A stretch of DNA of 16,564 bases from Holdemanella porci (GCF_019052655.1 NZ_JAHQVB010000047.1:1-16564); one strand, 5' to 3'. Positions 7,205 through 13,718 are shown, numbered from the stretch's first letter. Made by a program: numbers and translations. The notes: a model not told the origin generated them from the sequence alone.

Positions 7205-7434
7205 TATTGACTCACTCTCTCAACATATTCTTCAAAATCACTTTTTATAACTGTCACTTGTGGTCCATAAATGATTTGAATTCCTTTACCCTTTTTATCT
7301 TTAACAAACAAGGATATTAGAATAGCACCAAAATTAGTGATTACTGCTTTCATTCCTTGTTTATTCATGATTTCAAACTTGTTAACTTCTTTACCCGATG
7401 GATGTATTCCAAATACTTCTTTTTTAACTCTCAT
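7204..7434 (-). pseudogene. In-frame chimera: aldose 1-epimerase N terminus joined to PTS EIIB C terminus
   Basis: The ORF encodes 76 residues from the ATG at 7434. Residues 1-50 resemble the start of aldose 1-epimerase (GalM): a FGIHPSGKEV strand, KQGMKAVITNFGAILISL, and VKDKKGK. From about residue 51, GIQIIYGPQVTVIKSDFEEY is instead the end of a glucose-type PTS EIIB domain. The catalytic residues of GalM and the phosphorylated Cys of EIIB are both absent. The junction lies near 7275-7295. The simplest reading is a deletion that removed most of galM and nearly all of an EIICB gene while keeping the frame and the coupled TAATG junction to EIIA. A further in-frame TTG at 7440 is less likely as the start. 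The GH4 gene overlaps it by 11 bases. It is probably non-functional as an enzyme. Confidence 0.8.
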
Positions 7435-8818
7435 GAGCAATAATCTCGTTCACTACTGAATCTTTGATTGTTACATTTTCTTTTTCTAATTTTTCAATTG
7501 TAGACTTAAATTGTGGTAAATAATTCTTATGTGCAATCAACAATTCATCTAAAACACGCTTTGCATTTTCTCCAGATGGAATCAATTCATTTAATGTAAA
7601 TGCTTCAAGTGCCAATCCATAATTACCAGTAACTGCGGCTTCGATTGTACACTCTTCCATTGCTTTCATGCATTGAAGCCATCCTCTTTGTGCACTTGGT
7701 AATTTTCCCCAAGCAACAGGCATTGCTCCTTTTGCCCCAATATAGCAGCTCACTTCAACTATTGAATCTTCAGGCAATTCTGGAATTGCTCCTCTATTTT
7801 TTGTGCTAACAACCATATGAGTCTGCTTATTGTTATAAATCGCATTGATACATTCGCACGCTGCATCGCTGTAATAAGCACCACCACGTTTTGATAACTC
7901 TTCTGGTTTATGATCTAAATTCGGATTTTTATATAATTCAAACAATTTATTTTCTGTTTCTTTTACTTGTTGACCACGAGTACCAATTGTTTCATATTCC
8001 ATCAAACTATGCTCTAACATTTCTTGTTGACGATAATAATATCTATGATATCCACAAGGAATCATATTCATTTCTCTGATTTGTTCTCCAAAGAAAGGAA
8101 CGTTATTGATGTTTGCTGGAAGACCAACATCTTTTCCATCCAACATAGCATCAATCACTTTACTTGTTAATTCATTTCCATCTTTATCATATACTTTGTG
8201 CCAATGAAAATGATTTAACCCTACGAATTGATAAATCAACTCATTTGGATCTACATTTAATGCAATAGGCTCTTTCATCATAGCAATCGTTGGAACATTA
8301 CATAAACCAATACAACGATCCCACTTTCCGTATTTAATAACTGCTTCAGTTACCATTCCACTTGGATTTGTAAAATTAATTAACCATGCATTTGGACATA
8401 ATTCCTTCATATCTTCTACAATATCAAGAATTACAGGAATTGTTCTAAACGCTTTAAAAATTCCACCTGCTCCGTTTGTTTCTTGTCCTAACATTCCATA
8501 AGACAAAGGAATTCTCTCATCTTTAATTCTGGCTTCTAATAAGCCCACTCTAAATTGTGTTGTAACAAAATCCGCATCTTTTAATGCCTCTCTACGATCA
8601 AAAGTTACATGCACTTTTACATCATAGCCTGCTGCATCCCACATACGTTGTGATATTTTAGCATCAATATTTACTTTTTCTTTTCCTTGTTCAATATCGA
8701 CAAGCCAGATTTCCTTAATAGGAAGTTCATTGTAACGTTTAATAAAACCTTCCATCAATTCAGGTGTATAACTGCTTCCGCCACCAATCGTAACAATTTT
8801 TAATCCTTTTTTCATCAT
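7424..8818 (-). CDS. GH4 6-phospho-beta-glucosidase
   Basis: This cytosolic enzyme hydrolyses phosphorylated disaccharides or glucosides brought in by a PTS, using NAD and a divalent metal with a redox-elimination mechanism. The 464 residues are slightly longer than the usual ~440. The NAD-binding GGGSSYTPEL is at 12-21, GQETNGAGG at 111-119, and NFTNPSG at 148-154. CNVP is at 173-176 and NHFHW at 202-206, providing the metal ligands Cys173 and His203. GGAYYSDAA (312-320) is a conserved region. In GH4, CNVP is associated with beta-linked phosphoglucosides, whereas CDMP marks the alpha type, so I prefer LicH/CelF-like activity. AAAGGAG precedes two adjacent ATGs (8818 and 8815). It heads the operon with the chimera and EIIA. 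Confidence 0.92.
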   Translation of the reverse strand: MMKKGLKIVTIGGGSSYTPELMEGFIKRYNELPIKEIWLVDIEQGKEKVNIDAKISQRMWDAAGYDVKVHVTFDRREALKDADFVTTQFRVGLLEARIKDERIPLSYGMLGQETNGAGGIFKAFRTIPVILDIVEDMKELCPNAWLINFTNPSGMVTEAVIKYGKWDRCIGLCNVPTIAMMKEPIALNVDPNELIYQFVGLNHFHWHKVYDKDGNELTSKVIDAMLDGKDVGLPANINNVPFFGEQIREMNMIPCGYHRYYYRQQEMLEHSLMEYETIGTRGQQVKETENKLFELYKNPNLDHKPEELSKRGGAYYSDAACECINAIYNNKQTHMVVSTKNRGAIPELPEDSIVEVSCYIGAKGAMPVAWGKLPSAQRGWLQCMKAMEECTIEAAVTGNYGLALEAFTLNELIPSGENAKRVLDELLIAHKNYLPQFKSTIEKLEKENVTIKDSVVNEIIAHES

Positions 8819-8849
8819 GTTTTCTCCTTTTCTATTGATAGCTTTAATT

Positions 8850-8892
8850 TACTTTTTACCCAGTTATTCTTCAATATGTCCAAGAATTGAAG
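8850..8892 (-). promoter_or_regulatory. GH4 operon promoter with overlapping inverted-repeat operator candidate
   Basis: Read on the - strand, TTGAAG (8874-8869) and TAAATT about 17 bases further on form a plausible sigma-A promoter. CTTCAAT (8869-8875) and ATTGAAG (8886-8892) are perfect 7-bp inverted arms spaced by ten bases, and one arm is the -35 box itself. It is the obvious candidate binding site for the adjacent RpiR-type regulator. That assignment is inference. Confidence 0.5.
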
Positions 8893-8913
8893 ATAGTTTT
8901 TTCTAAGCAAAAT

Positions 8914-8955
8914 AAAAAAGATTCAAAAAAATCTGAAACTTTTTGAATCTTTTTT
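8914..8955 (-). terminator. Terminator of the RpiR-type regulator gene
   Basis: A 16-bp perfect stem (8914-8929 with 8940-8955, core AAAAAGATTCAAAAA) has a ten-base loop, with T-rich sequence following on the - strand. The regulator stop codon (8954-8956) is inside it. The GH4 gene downstream therefore needs its own promoter. Confidence 0.85.
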
Positions 8956-9811
8956 AATCCTTTGGTCGATCATCCATATAATCAATCGAATCATAAATAT
9001 ATTTTGTATTCTTTTTTCTTCTCACATTATAAATACAACCATACAAAACATCCATAATATATTGCATAGCTATATGACTTGAAAACTGAGACATTCTATC
9101 TCGATTATTTTCAGAATCACTAATCGATAAATGATATGTCACATATTGAGAATAATAATTACTTCCTGCTTTTCCAATTTGTATAACTTTCACACCTTTT
9201 TCATATAATTTTTTTACAATCGGCAATATAAATGTAGCCTTTCCCGAATAAGATAGAATAATCGCTACGTGTTTTTGGTCCGAAGCCAATACAGTTAATC
9301 TTTGATTATAAAAGCTGCTTGGACAGTTTACACTTCTTCCAATAGTCAACATTTTATCTTGAAAATTTTCTGCTATATTTGAATTATGGGCATGAGTATA
9401 AACATCAATTACATCTGCCGAATCTATTAATTGTGAAACTGCTTTGATTTGGTCTAAATCAACATATTCAAATGTATCCTTAATAGCCTTCTCATAAAGT
9501 TCTAAAAGCTTAAAAGCTATCTGTCTTGGATTATCCTTTGCCTGAAATGGATAATTCACATTGATATAGGAATTGTTTTCTAATAAATCAGCATTTTCTT
9601 TTGCGATACTCACTTTTAAATCATTGAATCCATTAAACCCAATCTTTTTCACAAAACGATGAATCGCAGATTTTGATATAAATAGTATATCGGCCAATTC
9701 TTGAATCTTTAGTTTCGTAACCACATTTTTATTATTTAAAATATAAGATGCAATTTCGGACTCTAGCGGTGTCATAGAATCACATAGTTCTATTCTTTTT
9801 TCCAATTTCAT
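8954..9811 (-). CDS. RpiR/MurR-family transcriptional regulator
   Basis: The 285-residue protein has an N-terminal helix-turn-helix (about 35-58, QELADILFISKSAIHRFVKK) and a C-terminal SIS sugar-phosphate-binding domain (about 120-255), with SYSG at 187-190 as the phosphosugar loop region. This family senses phosphosugars and controls sugar genes. Here it sits just upstream of the GH4 operon on the same strand and probably controls it. I set the start at the ATG at 9811, because GGAGG (9820-9824) lies eight bases before it. The in-frame TTG at 9826 would place that ribosome binding site inside the gene. A terminator separates it from the GH4 gene. A 12-bp palindrome at 9843-9854 may serve autoregulation. 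Confidence 0.92.
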   Translation of the reverse strand: MKLEKRIELCDSMTPLESEIASYILNNKNVVTKLKIQELADILFISKSAIHRFVKKIGFNGFNDLKVSIAKENADLLENNSYINVNYPFQAKDNPRQIAFKLLELYEKAIKDTFEYVDLDQIKAVSQLIDSADVIDVYTHAHNSNIAENFQDKMLTIGRSVNCPSSFYNQRLTVLASDQKHVAIILSYSGKATFILPIVKKLYEKGVKVIQIGKAGSNYYSQYVTYHLSISDSENNRDRMSQFSSHIAMQYIMDVLYGCIYNVRRKKNTKYIYDSIDYMDDRPKD

Positions 9812-9842
9812 GTTATACACCTCCAACTATTCCAATAATATC

Positions 9843-9854
9843 TAAGAATTCTTA
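9843..9854. promoter_or_regulatory. 12-bp palindrome upstream of the rpiR-type gene
   Basis: TAAGAATTCTTA is a perfect palindrome 32 bases before the regulator ATG, within the likely promoter or 5' UTR. It shares only the AAGAATT core with the inverted repeat before the GH4 gene. Its function is speculative. Confidence 0.3.
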
Positions 9855-9889
9855 AAATATAAAGAAAAAAATTAACAAAAGCAGACTAT

Positions 9890-9930
9890 TCACTTTCAAA
9901 AGTTTAAAAATTTTCATTTTTTGAAAGTGA
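9890..9930. repeat. 12-bp inverted repeat before the AAA ATPase remnant
   Basis: TCACTTTCAAAA (9890-9901) and TTTTGAAAGTGA (9919-9930) are perfect inverted arms around a 17-base AT-rich spacer. The second arm is followed directly by GG, giving a GTGAGG ribosome binding site for the remnant starting at 9940. It could be an operator or 5' UTR hairpin of that gene, or an element-end structure. There is no T run, so it is unlikely to be a terminator. Confidence 0.6.
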
Positions 9931-9939
9931 GGCAATACT

Positions 9940-10092
9940 ATGGGAACCATTGAAAGAACTGAATACCTGAATCGAATAAAGAATCTGAAGTATACGCCTG
10001 GTATAAAAGTTATTACCGGTATCAGAAAATCGGGTAAGTCAATACTGATGCAGGAGTATGAAACAATTAAACATGAAGCAAACTCCACATGA
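9940..10092 (+). pseudogene. N-terminal remnant of an AAA (DUF4143-type) ATPase
   Basis: The frame gives 50 residues starting MGTIERTEYLNRIKNLK, then IKVITGIRKSGKSILMQEY, containing the P-loop GIRKSGKS (28-35). This matches the first ~40 residues of the AAA_14/DUF4143 ATPases common in gut Firmicutes, which normally run to ~400 residues. After EY the sequence changes to the DNA of a tyrosine integrase in another frame, and a TGA ends the frame at 10090-10092. Walker B and all later domains are missing. A GTGAGG ribosome binding site precedes the ATG. The gene was cut by a deletion whose other end is inside the integrase gene. Confidence 0.75.
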
Positions 10093-10249
10093 TACAAGAC
10101 ATACTTGTATATCATTACTGACAAAAGCAGATGTAAATCCAACTACGATCAAGAAGATAATAGGTCATAAGGGAGCCGTGAGTTTAACTGAAAAAGTATA
10201 TACTCACATGGACTATCAGACATTGTTGGATGCGATCAACAAAATATAA
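10058..10249 (+). pseudogene. C-terminal remnant of a tyrosine recombinase/integrase
   Basis: About 63 residues of a phage/ICE-type integrase catalytic domain survive. They are HDTRHT with His11 and Arg14, IIGHKG with His37, and EKVYTHMD with Tyr48 as the nucleophile, ending AINKI. The first catalytic Arg, the Lys and the DNA-binding domains are gone, so it cannot recombine. The frame is +1 relative to the AAA remnant. The junction is about 10045-10060. It points at the rpsI 3' end, with its own terminator and an 11-bp tandem repeat between. This is the arrangement expected at one end of an integrated element. Confidence 0.85.
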
Positions 10250-10256
10250 AAAAATG

Positions 10257-10285
10257 CCTCGAAGTGATATTTCTTCGAGGTTTTT
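10257..10285 (+). terminator. Terminator after the integrase remnant
   Basis: CCTCGAAG (10257-10264) pairs with CTTCGAGG (10273-10280), followed by TTTTT. The preceding A run would let it work in both directions. It lies seven bases after the integrase stop codon. Confidence 0.9.
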
Positions 10286-10298
10286 CTATTAAAAATGT

Positions 10299-10320
10299 TT
10301 GTGGCCTACTTGTGTCCTAC
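10299..10320 (+). repeat. 11-bp tandem direct repeat next to the integrase remnant
   Basis: TTGTGGCCTAC (10299-10309) is followed without a gap by TTGTGTCCTAC (10310-10320), with one mismatch. Short direct repeats downstream of an integrase gene are typical of arm-type integrase binding sites near an attachment site. I infer that role here; no intact att pair is visible in the window. Confidence 0.6.
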
Positions 10321-10352
10321 GCATACGATTTCATAGTATTTAGGCAAAAGAA

Positions 10353-10376
10353 AAAAGCCTTTATATAAAGGCTTTT
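10353..10376 (-). terminator. Terminator of the rplM-rpsI operon
   Basis: AAAAGCCTTT (10353-10362) pairs with AAAGGCTTTT (10367-10376) around ATAT. On the - strand it is followed by a T-rich TTCTTTTG tract. It is symmetrical enough to work in both directions. Confidence 0.9.
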
Positions 10377-10399
10377 GCATTCTCTTAGTAAGTAAAATA

Positions 10400-10801
10400 C
10401 TAACGTTTAGAGAATTGTGGAGCACGACGAGCTGCTTTAAGACCGTATTTTTTACGTTCTTTAGCACGAGGGTCACGAGTAACGAATCCTGCAGCTTTTA
10501 ATACTGGACGGTAGTCTTCACTAGCTTCCATTAAAGCACGAGTGATTCCGTGACGCATAGCACCAGATTGACCAGTGTATCCTCCACCTTGTACGTTGAT
10601 AATCACATCAAATTGATCAACTGTGTTAGTGATTTCTAATGGTGATTTAACAACCATACGTAAAGTTTCCAATGGAAGGTATTCTTCCAAAGTTTTTCCG
10701 TTGACTACGATATTACCTGTACCTGGACGTAAAAAGACACGAGCAACAGATTTTTTACGACGTCCAACGCCATGATATTGAACAGTGTTAGATTTTTTCA
10801 T
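10400..10801 (-). CDS. rpsI: 30S ribosomal protein S9
   Basis: S9 is part of the small-subunit head; its C-terminal tail reaches the P-site tRNA. The 133 residues match the family. [17 protein letters not shown] (11-27), [32 protein letters not shown], and a basic C-terminal tail ending PQFSKR are all visible. A strong AAGGAGG site precedes the ATG. It lies 13 bases after rplM, its constant partner. The 3' end faces the integrase remnant, so this gene may mark the insertion point of the lost element. The C-terminal coding sequence is intact. Confidence 0.98.
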   Translation of the reverse strand: MKKSNTVQYHGVGRRKKSVARVFLRPGTGNIVVNGKTLEEYLPLETLRMVVKSPLEITNTVDQFDVIINVQGGGYTGQSGAMRHGITRALMEASEDYRPVLKAAGFVTRDPRAKERKKYGLKAARRAPQFSKR

Positions 10802-10814
10802 ATTCTATTCCTCC

Positions 10815-11252
10815 TTATCCTCTTACCTTCAATTCAACAGGTTTTTGAGCAGCATGTGGGTGTTCGCTACCAGCGTATACGAATACGTGTCCACGTTGTA
10901 CATCACCTAATTTAGTGTGAGGTAACATACCTTTGATTGCTCTTTCAACCCATTCAACAGGGTATTTCTCTTTCATTTCTTTAGCTGTACGCACACGCAT
11001 ACCTCCAAAGTATCCAGAGTGGTTGTAATACTTTTCAGTATTCAACTTGTTTCCAGTCATTTCGACCTTGTCAGCATTGATCACAATTACATAATCACCA
11101 CAGTCAACATTTGGTGTGTATGTAGGTTTGTGTTTACCTTTTAATACATGAGCACAAGTTGAAGCCAAACGTCCTAAAGTTTGTCCGTTTCCATCAACTA
11201 CATACCATGTACGTGTTACATCGGCAGGTTTTGCCATAGTAGTTTGACGCAT
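10815..11252 (-). CDS. rplM: 50S ribosomal protein L13
   Basis: L13 is an early assembly protein of the large subunit. The 145 residues fit the family. Visible are WYVVDGNGQTLGRLAS (16-31), GKHKPTYTPNVDCGDYVIVINA, YYNHSGYFGG, and VERAIKGMLPHTKLG near the C terminus. The start is supported by AGGAGGA at 11261-11267, eight bases before the ATG. It is transcribed from its own strong promoter (-35 at 11341-11346, -10 at 11318-11323), with a structured leader of about 60 bases. It is followed by rpsI and a terminator. Confidence 0.98.
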   Translation of the reverse strand: MRQTTMAKPADVTRTWYVVDGNGQTLGRLASTCAHVLKGKHKPTYTPNVDCGDYVIVINADKVEMTGNKLNTEKYYNHSGYFGGMRVRTAKEMKEKYPVEWVERAIKGMLPHTKLGDVQRGHVFVYAGSEHPHAAQKPVELKVRG

Positions 11253-11312
11253 ATCTAATTTCCTCCTTGATTTGAGCGTTTACCGGGGCTCAAAAGGCCA
11301 GAGTTTAGCCAC
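11253..11312 (-). ncRNA. L13-type ribosomal protein leader
   Basis: The ~60-base transcribed leader contains a perfect 7-bp hairpin, TTTGAGC/GCTCAAA (11271-11294 on the + strand), with the ten-base loop CCCGGTAAAC. Five prime of it is a GGC...GGCC-containing segment. It ends a few bases before the AGGAGG site. Position, size and context match the L13 leader known in Firmicutes, where L13 is thought to repress its own operon. I could not align it to the family model. Confidence 0.6.
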
Positions 11313-11317
11313 CTAAT

Positions 11318-11346
11318 ATGATATGCAATATCCCTATAAAAGTCAA
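11318..11346 (-). promoter_or_regulatory. rplM-rpsI promoter
   Basis: On the - strand, TTGACT (11346-11341) and TATCAT (11323-11318) are separated by exactly 17 bases. Each box matches the sigma-A consensus at five of six positions. It lies just after the terminator of the PHP gene, so the ribosomal pair is transcribed independently. Confidence 0.85.
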
Positions 11347-11358
11347 TGAAAAAAACAA

Positions 11359-11387
11359 AAAGTTTAGCTTTATTTTTGCTAAACTTT
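11359..11387 (-). terminator. Terminator of the PHP gene / ecf-truA operon
   Basis: AAAGTTTAGC (11359-11368) pairs with GCTAAACTTT (11378-11387) around a nine-base loop, followed on the - strand by TTGTTTTTTT. The PHP stop codon (11379-11381) is inside the stem. Confidence 0.9.
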
Positions 11388-12194
11388 AATCTTGTTTTCT
11401 TTTATTTTTTTATAATCAATTAAAGGAATATCATCCATGATTTCTACATCAAATTCAGATAATTTTTCCAAAGCCAAATTATATAATTTTTGATCCAAAT
11501 CACAAATTCTATGCGCATCCATACCTAGAATTGCCTTCACATTATATTGAGCAGCGATTTGCCAAAACTTAGTGTGTGGATACTCTTCATACCCCATACG
11601 CATATTGTGTTGCATACCCAACACATTAAATTCTAATGGAACATTATAATCTTGACTGATCTTACAAATACGGTGAAATCCCTCTTCAATTTCAGGTGTG
11701 ATAAAACCACCTGTATCTCTTAAAATCAATTCAGGATGAGCTAGGTATGCATACATACCCGTTTTCATACCTTCAACACAAGTATCAAAATATCCTTTAA
11801 TATACTTACCTTTAGCACCACCTAAGTAAATGTGATCCTCATCTGTACCATAATAATGATTGCCAAAAATCAAATAATCAATTTCATTTTCAATACAGAA
11901 ATCTAACAACCAATCCATATATTTAGGAAAGTATTCAGCTTCTAAACCCAAACGAATCTCAATCTGCTTCTTATATCTATCTTTCAGATATAAAACGCTA
12001 TCTTTATAATCATCAAATTCATCAAGCTTCATACGCATATGCGCCACAAAATCGGAGTCATATTTCCAACACGCATGATCTGAAAAGCCCAATACTTCAA
12101 AACCATTTTGAATGGCAGTACGAACAAATTCTTCATCATTGCCAAAGGCATGATGACAACGTGAAGTATGTGTATGAAAATTAGTTTGTTTCAT
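11379..12194 (-). CDS. PHP-domain phosphoesterase (histidinol-phosphatase-like)
   Basis: The 271-residue protein is a PHP-fold metal-dependent phosphoesterase. Metal-binding motifs in order are HTHTSRCHH at 7-15, FSDHA at about 57-61, GLEAEY, FGNHYYG, YLAHPEL and GMDAHR near the C terminus. This set matches HisK-type histidinol-phosphate phosphatases. However, no other histidine genes are nearby, so the real substrate could be another phosphomonoester. The ATG at 12194 has GGAGG nine bases before it inside truA and overlaps the truA 3' end by 14 bases. It is the last gene of the ecfA1-ecfA2-ecfT-truA transcription unit. Confidence 0.85.
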   Translation of the reverse strand: MKQTNFHTHTSRCHHAFGNDEEFVRTAIQNGFEVLGFSDHACWKYDSDFVAHMRMKLDEFDDYKDSVLYLKDRYKKQIEIRLGLEAEYFPKYMDWLLDFCIENEIDYLIFGNHYYGTDEDHIYLGGAKGKYIKGYFDTCVEGMKTGMYAYLAHPELILRDTGGFITPEIEEGFHRICKISQDYNVPLEFNVLGMQHNMRMGYEEYPHTKFWQIAAQYNVKAILGMDAHRICDLDQKLYNLALEKLSEFDVEIMDDIPLIDYKKIKENKIKV

Positions 12195-12924
12195 TGTATT
12201 TTACCTCCACTAAATATAATCCGCAACTCGGTGCATTATAACGACATGCCGACTTATCTTTCGCATCTAACATTCTTTGCACATCATCAATATCTATCTT
12301 ATGTTGACCTACCGCAATTAAAGTACCTGTCATCATACGAACTTGATATCTTAGAAAACCAGTACCTTCAAAAATAAAATGCACATCTGTACCTTCTTCA
12401 TTAATTTCAATATTTGAAATCGTTTTAACTCTAGGCTTTCTAGGATCGATTTTACTCGATGCAAAACTCGTAAAATCATGAGATCCCAAGAATACTTTTG
12501 ATGCATTTTTCATCGTCTCAATATCCAATTTTTTAGTTAATAAATTACGATACTTATAATTAAAAGGATTCTTTATATCGTACGAACAAAAATAATCATA
12601 ACGTTTGCCTACAGCACTAAAACGTGCATGAAAATCATCGGGCATTTCTTCCGTTTTTAAGATACGAATATCTTTAGGAAGCAACGCATTTAATGCTCTT
12701 TCATATTGAATAGCCGGAATATTTTTACTTGTCTCAAAATGAAAGACTTGACCTAATGCATGAACTCCAGCATCCGTTCTTCCACTCGCAACAACATCCA
12801 CATTCTCTTTAGTAATTTTATACAAAGCTTCTTCAATCACTTGTTGAATGCCTAACGCATTCTCTTGTTTTTGCCAGCCTGCATAATTAAAACCATCATA
12901 GCTGACAAGTGCTTTTACAATCAT
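12181..12924 (-). CDS. truA: tRNA pseudouridine(38-40) synthase
   Basis: TruA modifies uridines 38-40 in the anticodon stem of several tRNAs. From the ATG at 12924 the protein has 247 residues, the normal size. VSYDGFNYAGWQ is at 7-18, the catalytic ASGRTDAGVHA (Asp51) at 47-57, RFSAVGKRYDYF in the middle, HDFTSFAS, and FEGTGFLRYQVRMMTGTL towards the C terminus. I chose this start because it forms an ATGA overlap with the ecfT stop. The in-frame start at 12951 would add nine residues that are not family-like. The neighbour order ecfT-truA is typical of Firmicutes. Confidence 0.96.
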   Translation of the reverse strand: MIVKALVSYDGFNYAGWQKQENALGIQQVIEEALYKITKENVDVVASGRTDAGVHALGQVFHFETSKNIPAIQYERALNALLPKDIRILKTEEMPDDFHARFSAVGKRYDYFCSYDIKNPFNYKYRNLLTKKLDIETMKNASKVFLGSHDFTSFASSKIDPRKPRVKTISNIEINEEGTDVHFIFEGTGFLRYQVRMMTGTLIAVGQHKIDIDDVQRMLDAKDKSACRYNAPSCGLYLVEVKYNETN

Positions 12925-13718
12925 AATACCCAAATACCAATACAAGCACAAAGAACGAAAACACTTAAAATCATTGAAGCATAATCGATAGTTTGCATCT
13001 TTAACACTTTGTAACGTGTTCTTTTTCTAGATGGATCATACCCTCTAGCTTCCATCGCATTCGCAAGTTGATCTGCACGATCAAATGCAGAAACAAATAG
13101 TGGAACAATTAAAGACAAAATGGCCATAATTTTTTCTTTAATACTCCCATTTTCTAAATCCACACCACGACTTGCCTGCGCGTTCATAATACGCTGTGTT
13201 TCTTCAATCAATGTTGGAATAAAACGCAACGCAATACTGATTATCATCGCAATAATGTGAGCTGGTACACCAACCTTTTCAAAAGGCTTCAACAATTTTT
13301 CAATTCCCAAAGTCAAATCCAAAGGTTTTGTTGTTGCTGTTAATACAGTTGTGATAATGACCATCAACATTAAACGAACCACAATATATAACGTTTGATT
13401 TACGGCATCACTATAGATTGTAAATCCCTTGATTGAAAACAAAGGTGTTCCTGTTTTAATAACCAATAGGTTAATAACCAACAAGAAAGCCATCATCCAT
13501 AACATTGGTTTCATTGTTCTTAATGCATATTTAACATTTAATTTTGATAAATACAAACTCAATAAAATAAAAATACCTATAATCACATATCCAAGGACTC
13601 CTGCAGGAATAAATATCGCAACCATTAAAAATAACATGATCATAATTTTAGATCGAGGATCCATCTTATGAACCACAGAATCTAATGGCATATATTGTCC
13701 TAACGCAACATTATTCAT
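12921..13718 (-). CDS. ecfT: ECF transporter transmembrane protein EcfT
   Basis: EcfT is the membrane scaffold that links the two ATPases to exchangeable substrate-binding S components for vitamin or metal uptake. The 265-residue protein has several membrane segments, at about 25-57, 72-88, 108-128, 153-170, 197-212 and 246-264. The cytoplasmic coupling helices carry the two signature motifs ASRG (182-185) and EARG (223-226), which contact EcfA1 and EcfA2. The start is supported by AGGTGA six bases upstream, inside ecfA2. The gene overlaps ecfA2 by eight bases and truA by four. No S component is encoded here, as expected for a shared (group II) module. Confidence 0.96.
   Translation of the reverse strand: MNNVALGQYMPLDSVVHKMDPRSKIMIMLFLMVAIFIPAGVLGYVIIGIFILLSLYLSKLNVKYALRTMKPMLWMMAFLLVINLLVIKTGTPLFSIKGFTIYSDAVNQTLYIVVRLMLMVIITTVLTATTKPLDLTLGIEKLLKPFEKVGVPAHIIAMIISIALRFIPTLIEETQRIMNAQASRGVDLENGSIKEKIMAILSLIVPLFVSAFDRADQLANAMEARGYDPSRKRTRYKVLKMQTIDYASMILSVFVLCACIGIWVL

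Noticed and set aside
7891..8079. Plus-strand hydrophobic reading frame inside the GH4 gene
   Set aside because: It is antisense to a conserved enzyme, and its composition follows from the complementary codons.
9812..9826. TTG start of the RpiR-type regulator
   Set aside because: GGAGG at 9820-9824 would lie inside the coding region; it is correctly spaced for the ATG at 9811.
9852..10142. Minus-strand 96-residue reading frame over the mobile-element scar
   Set aside because: It is antisense to both the recognisable ATPase and integrase remnants and shows no family features of its own.
12925..12951. N-terminal extension of truA from the start at 12951
   Set aside because: The extra residues are not TruA-like and run inside ecfT; the ATG at 12924 overlaps the ecfT stop as ATGA and gives the normal length.
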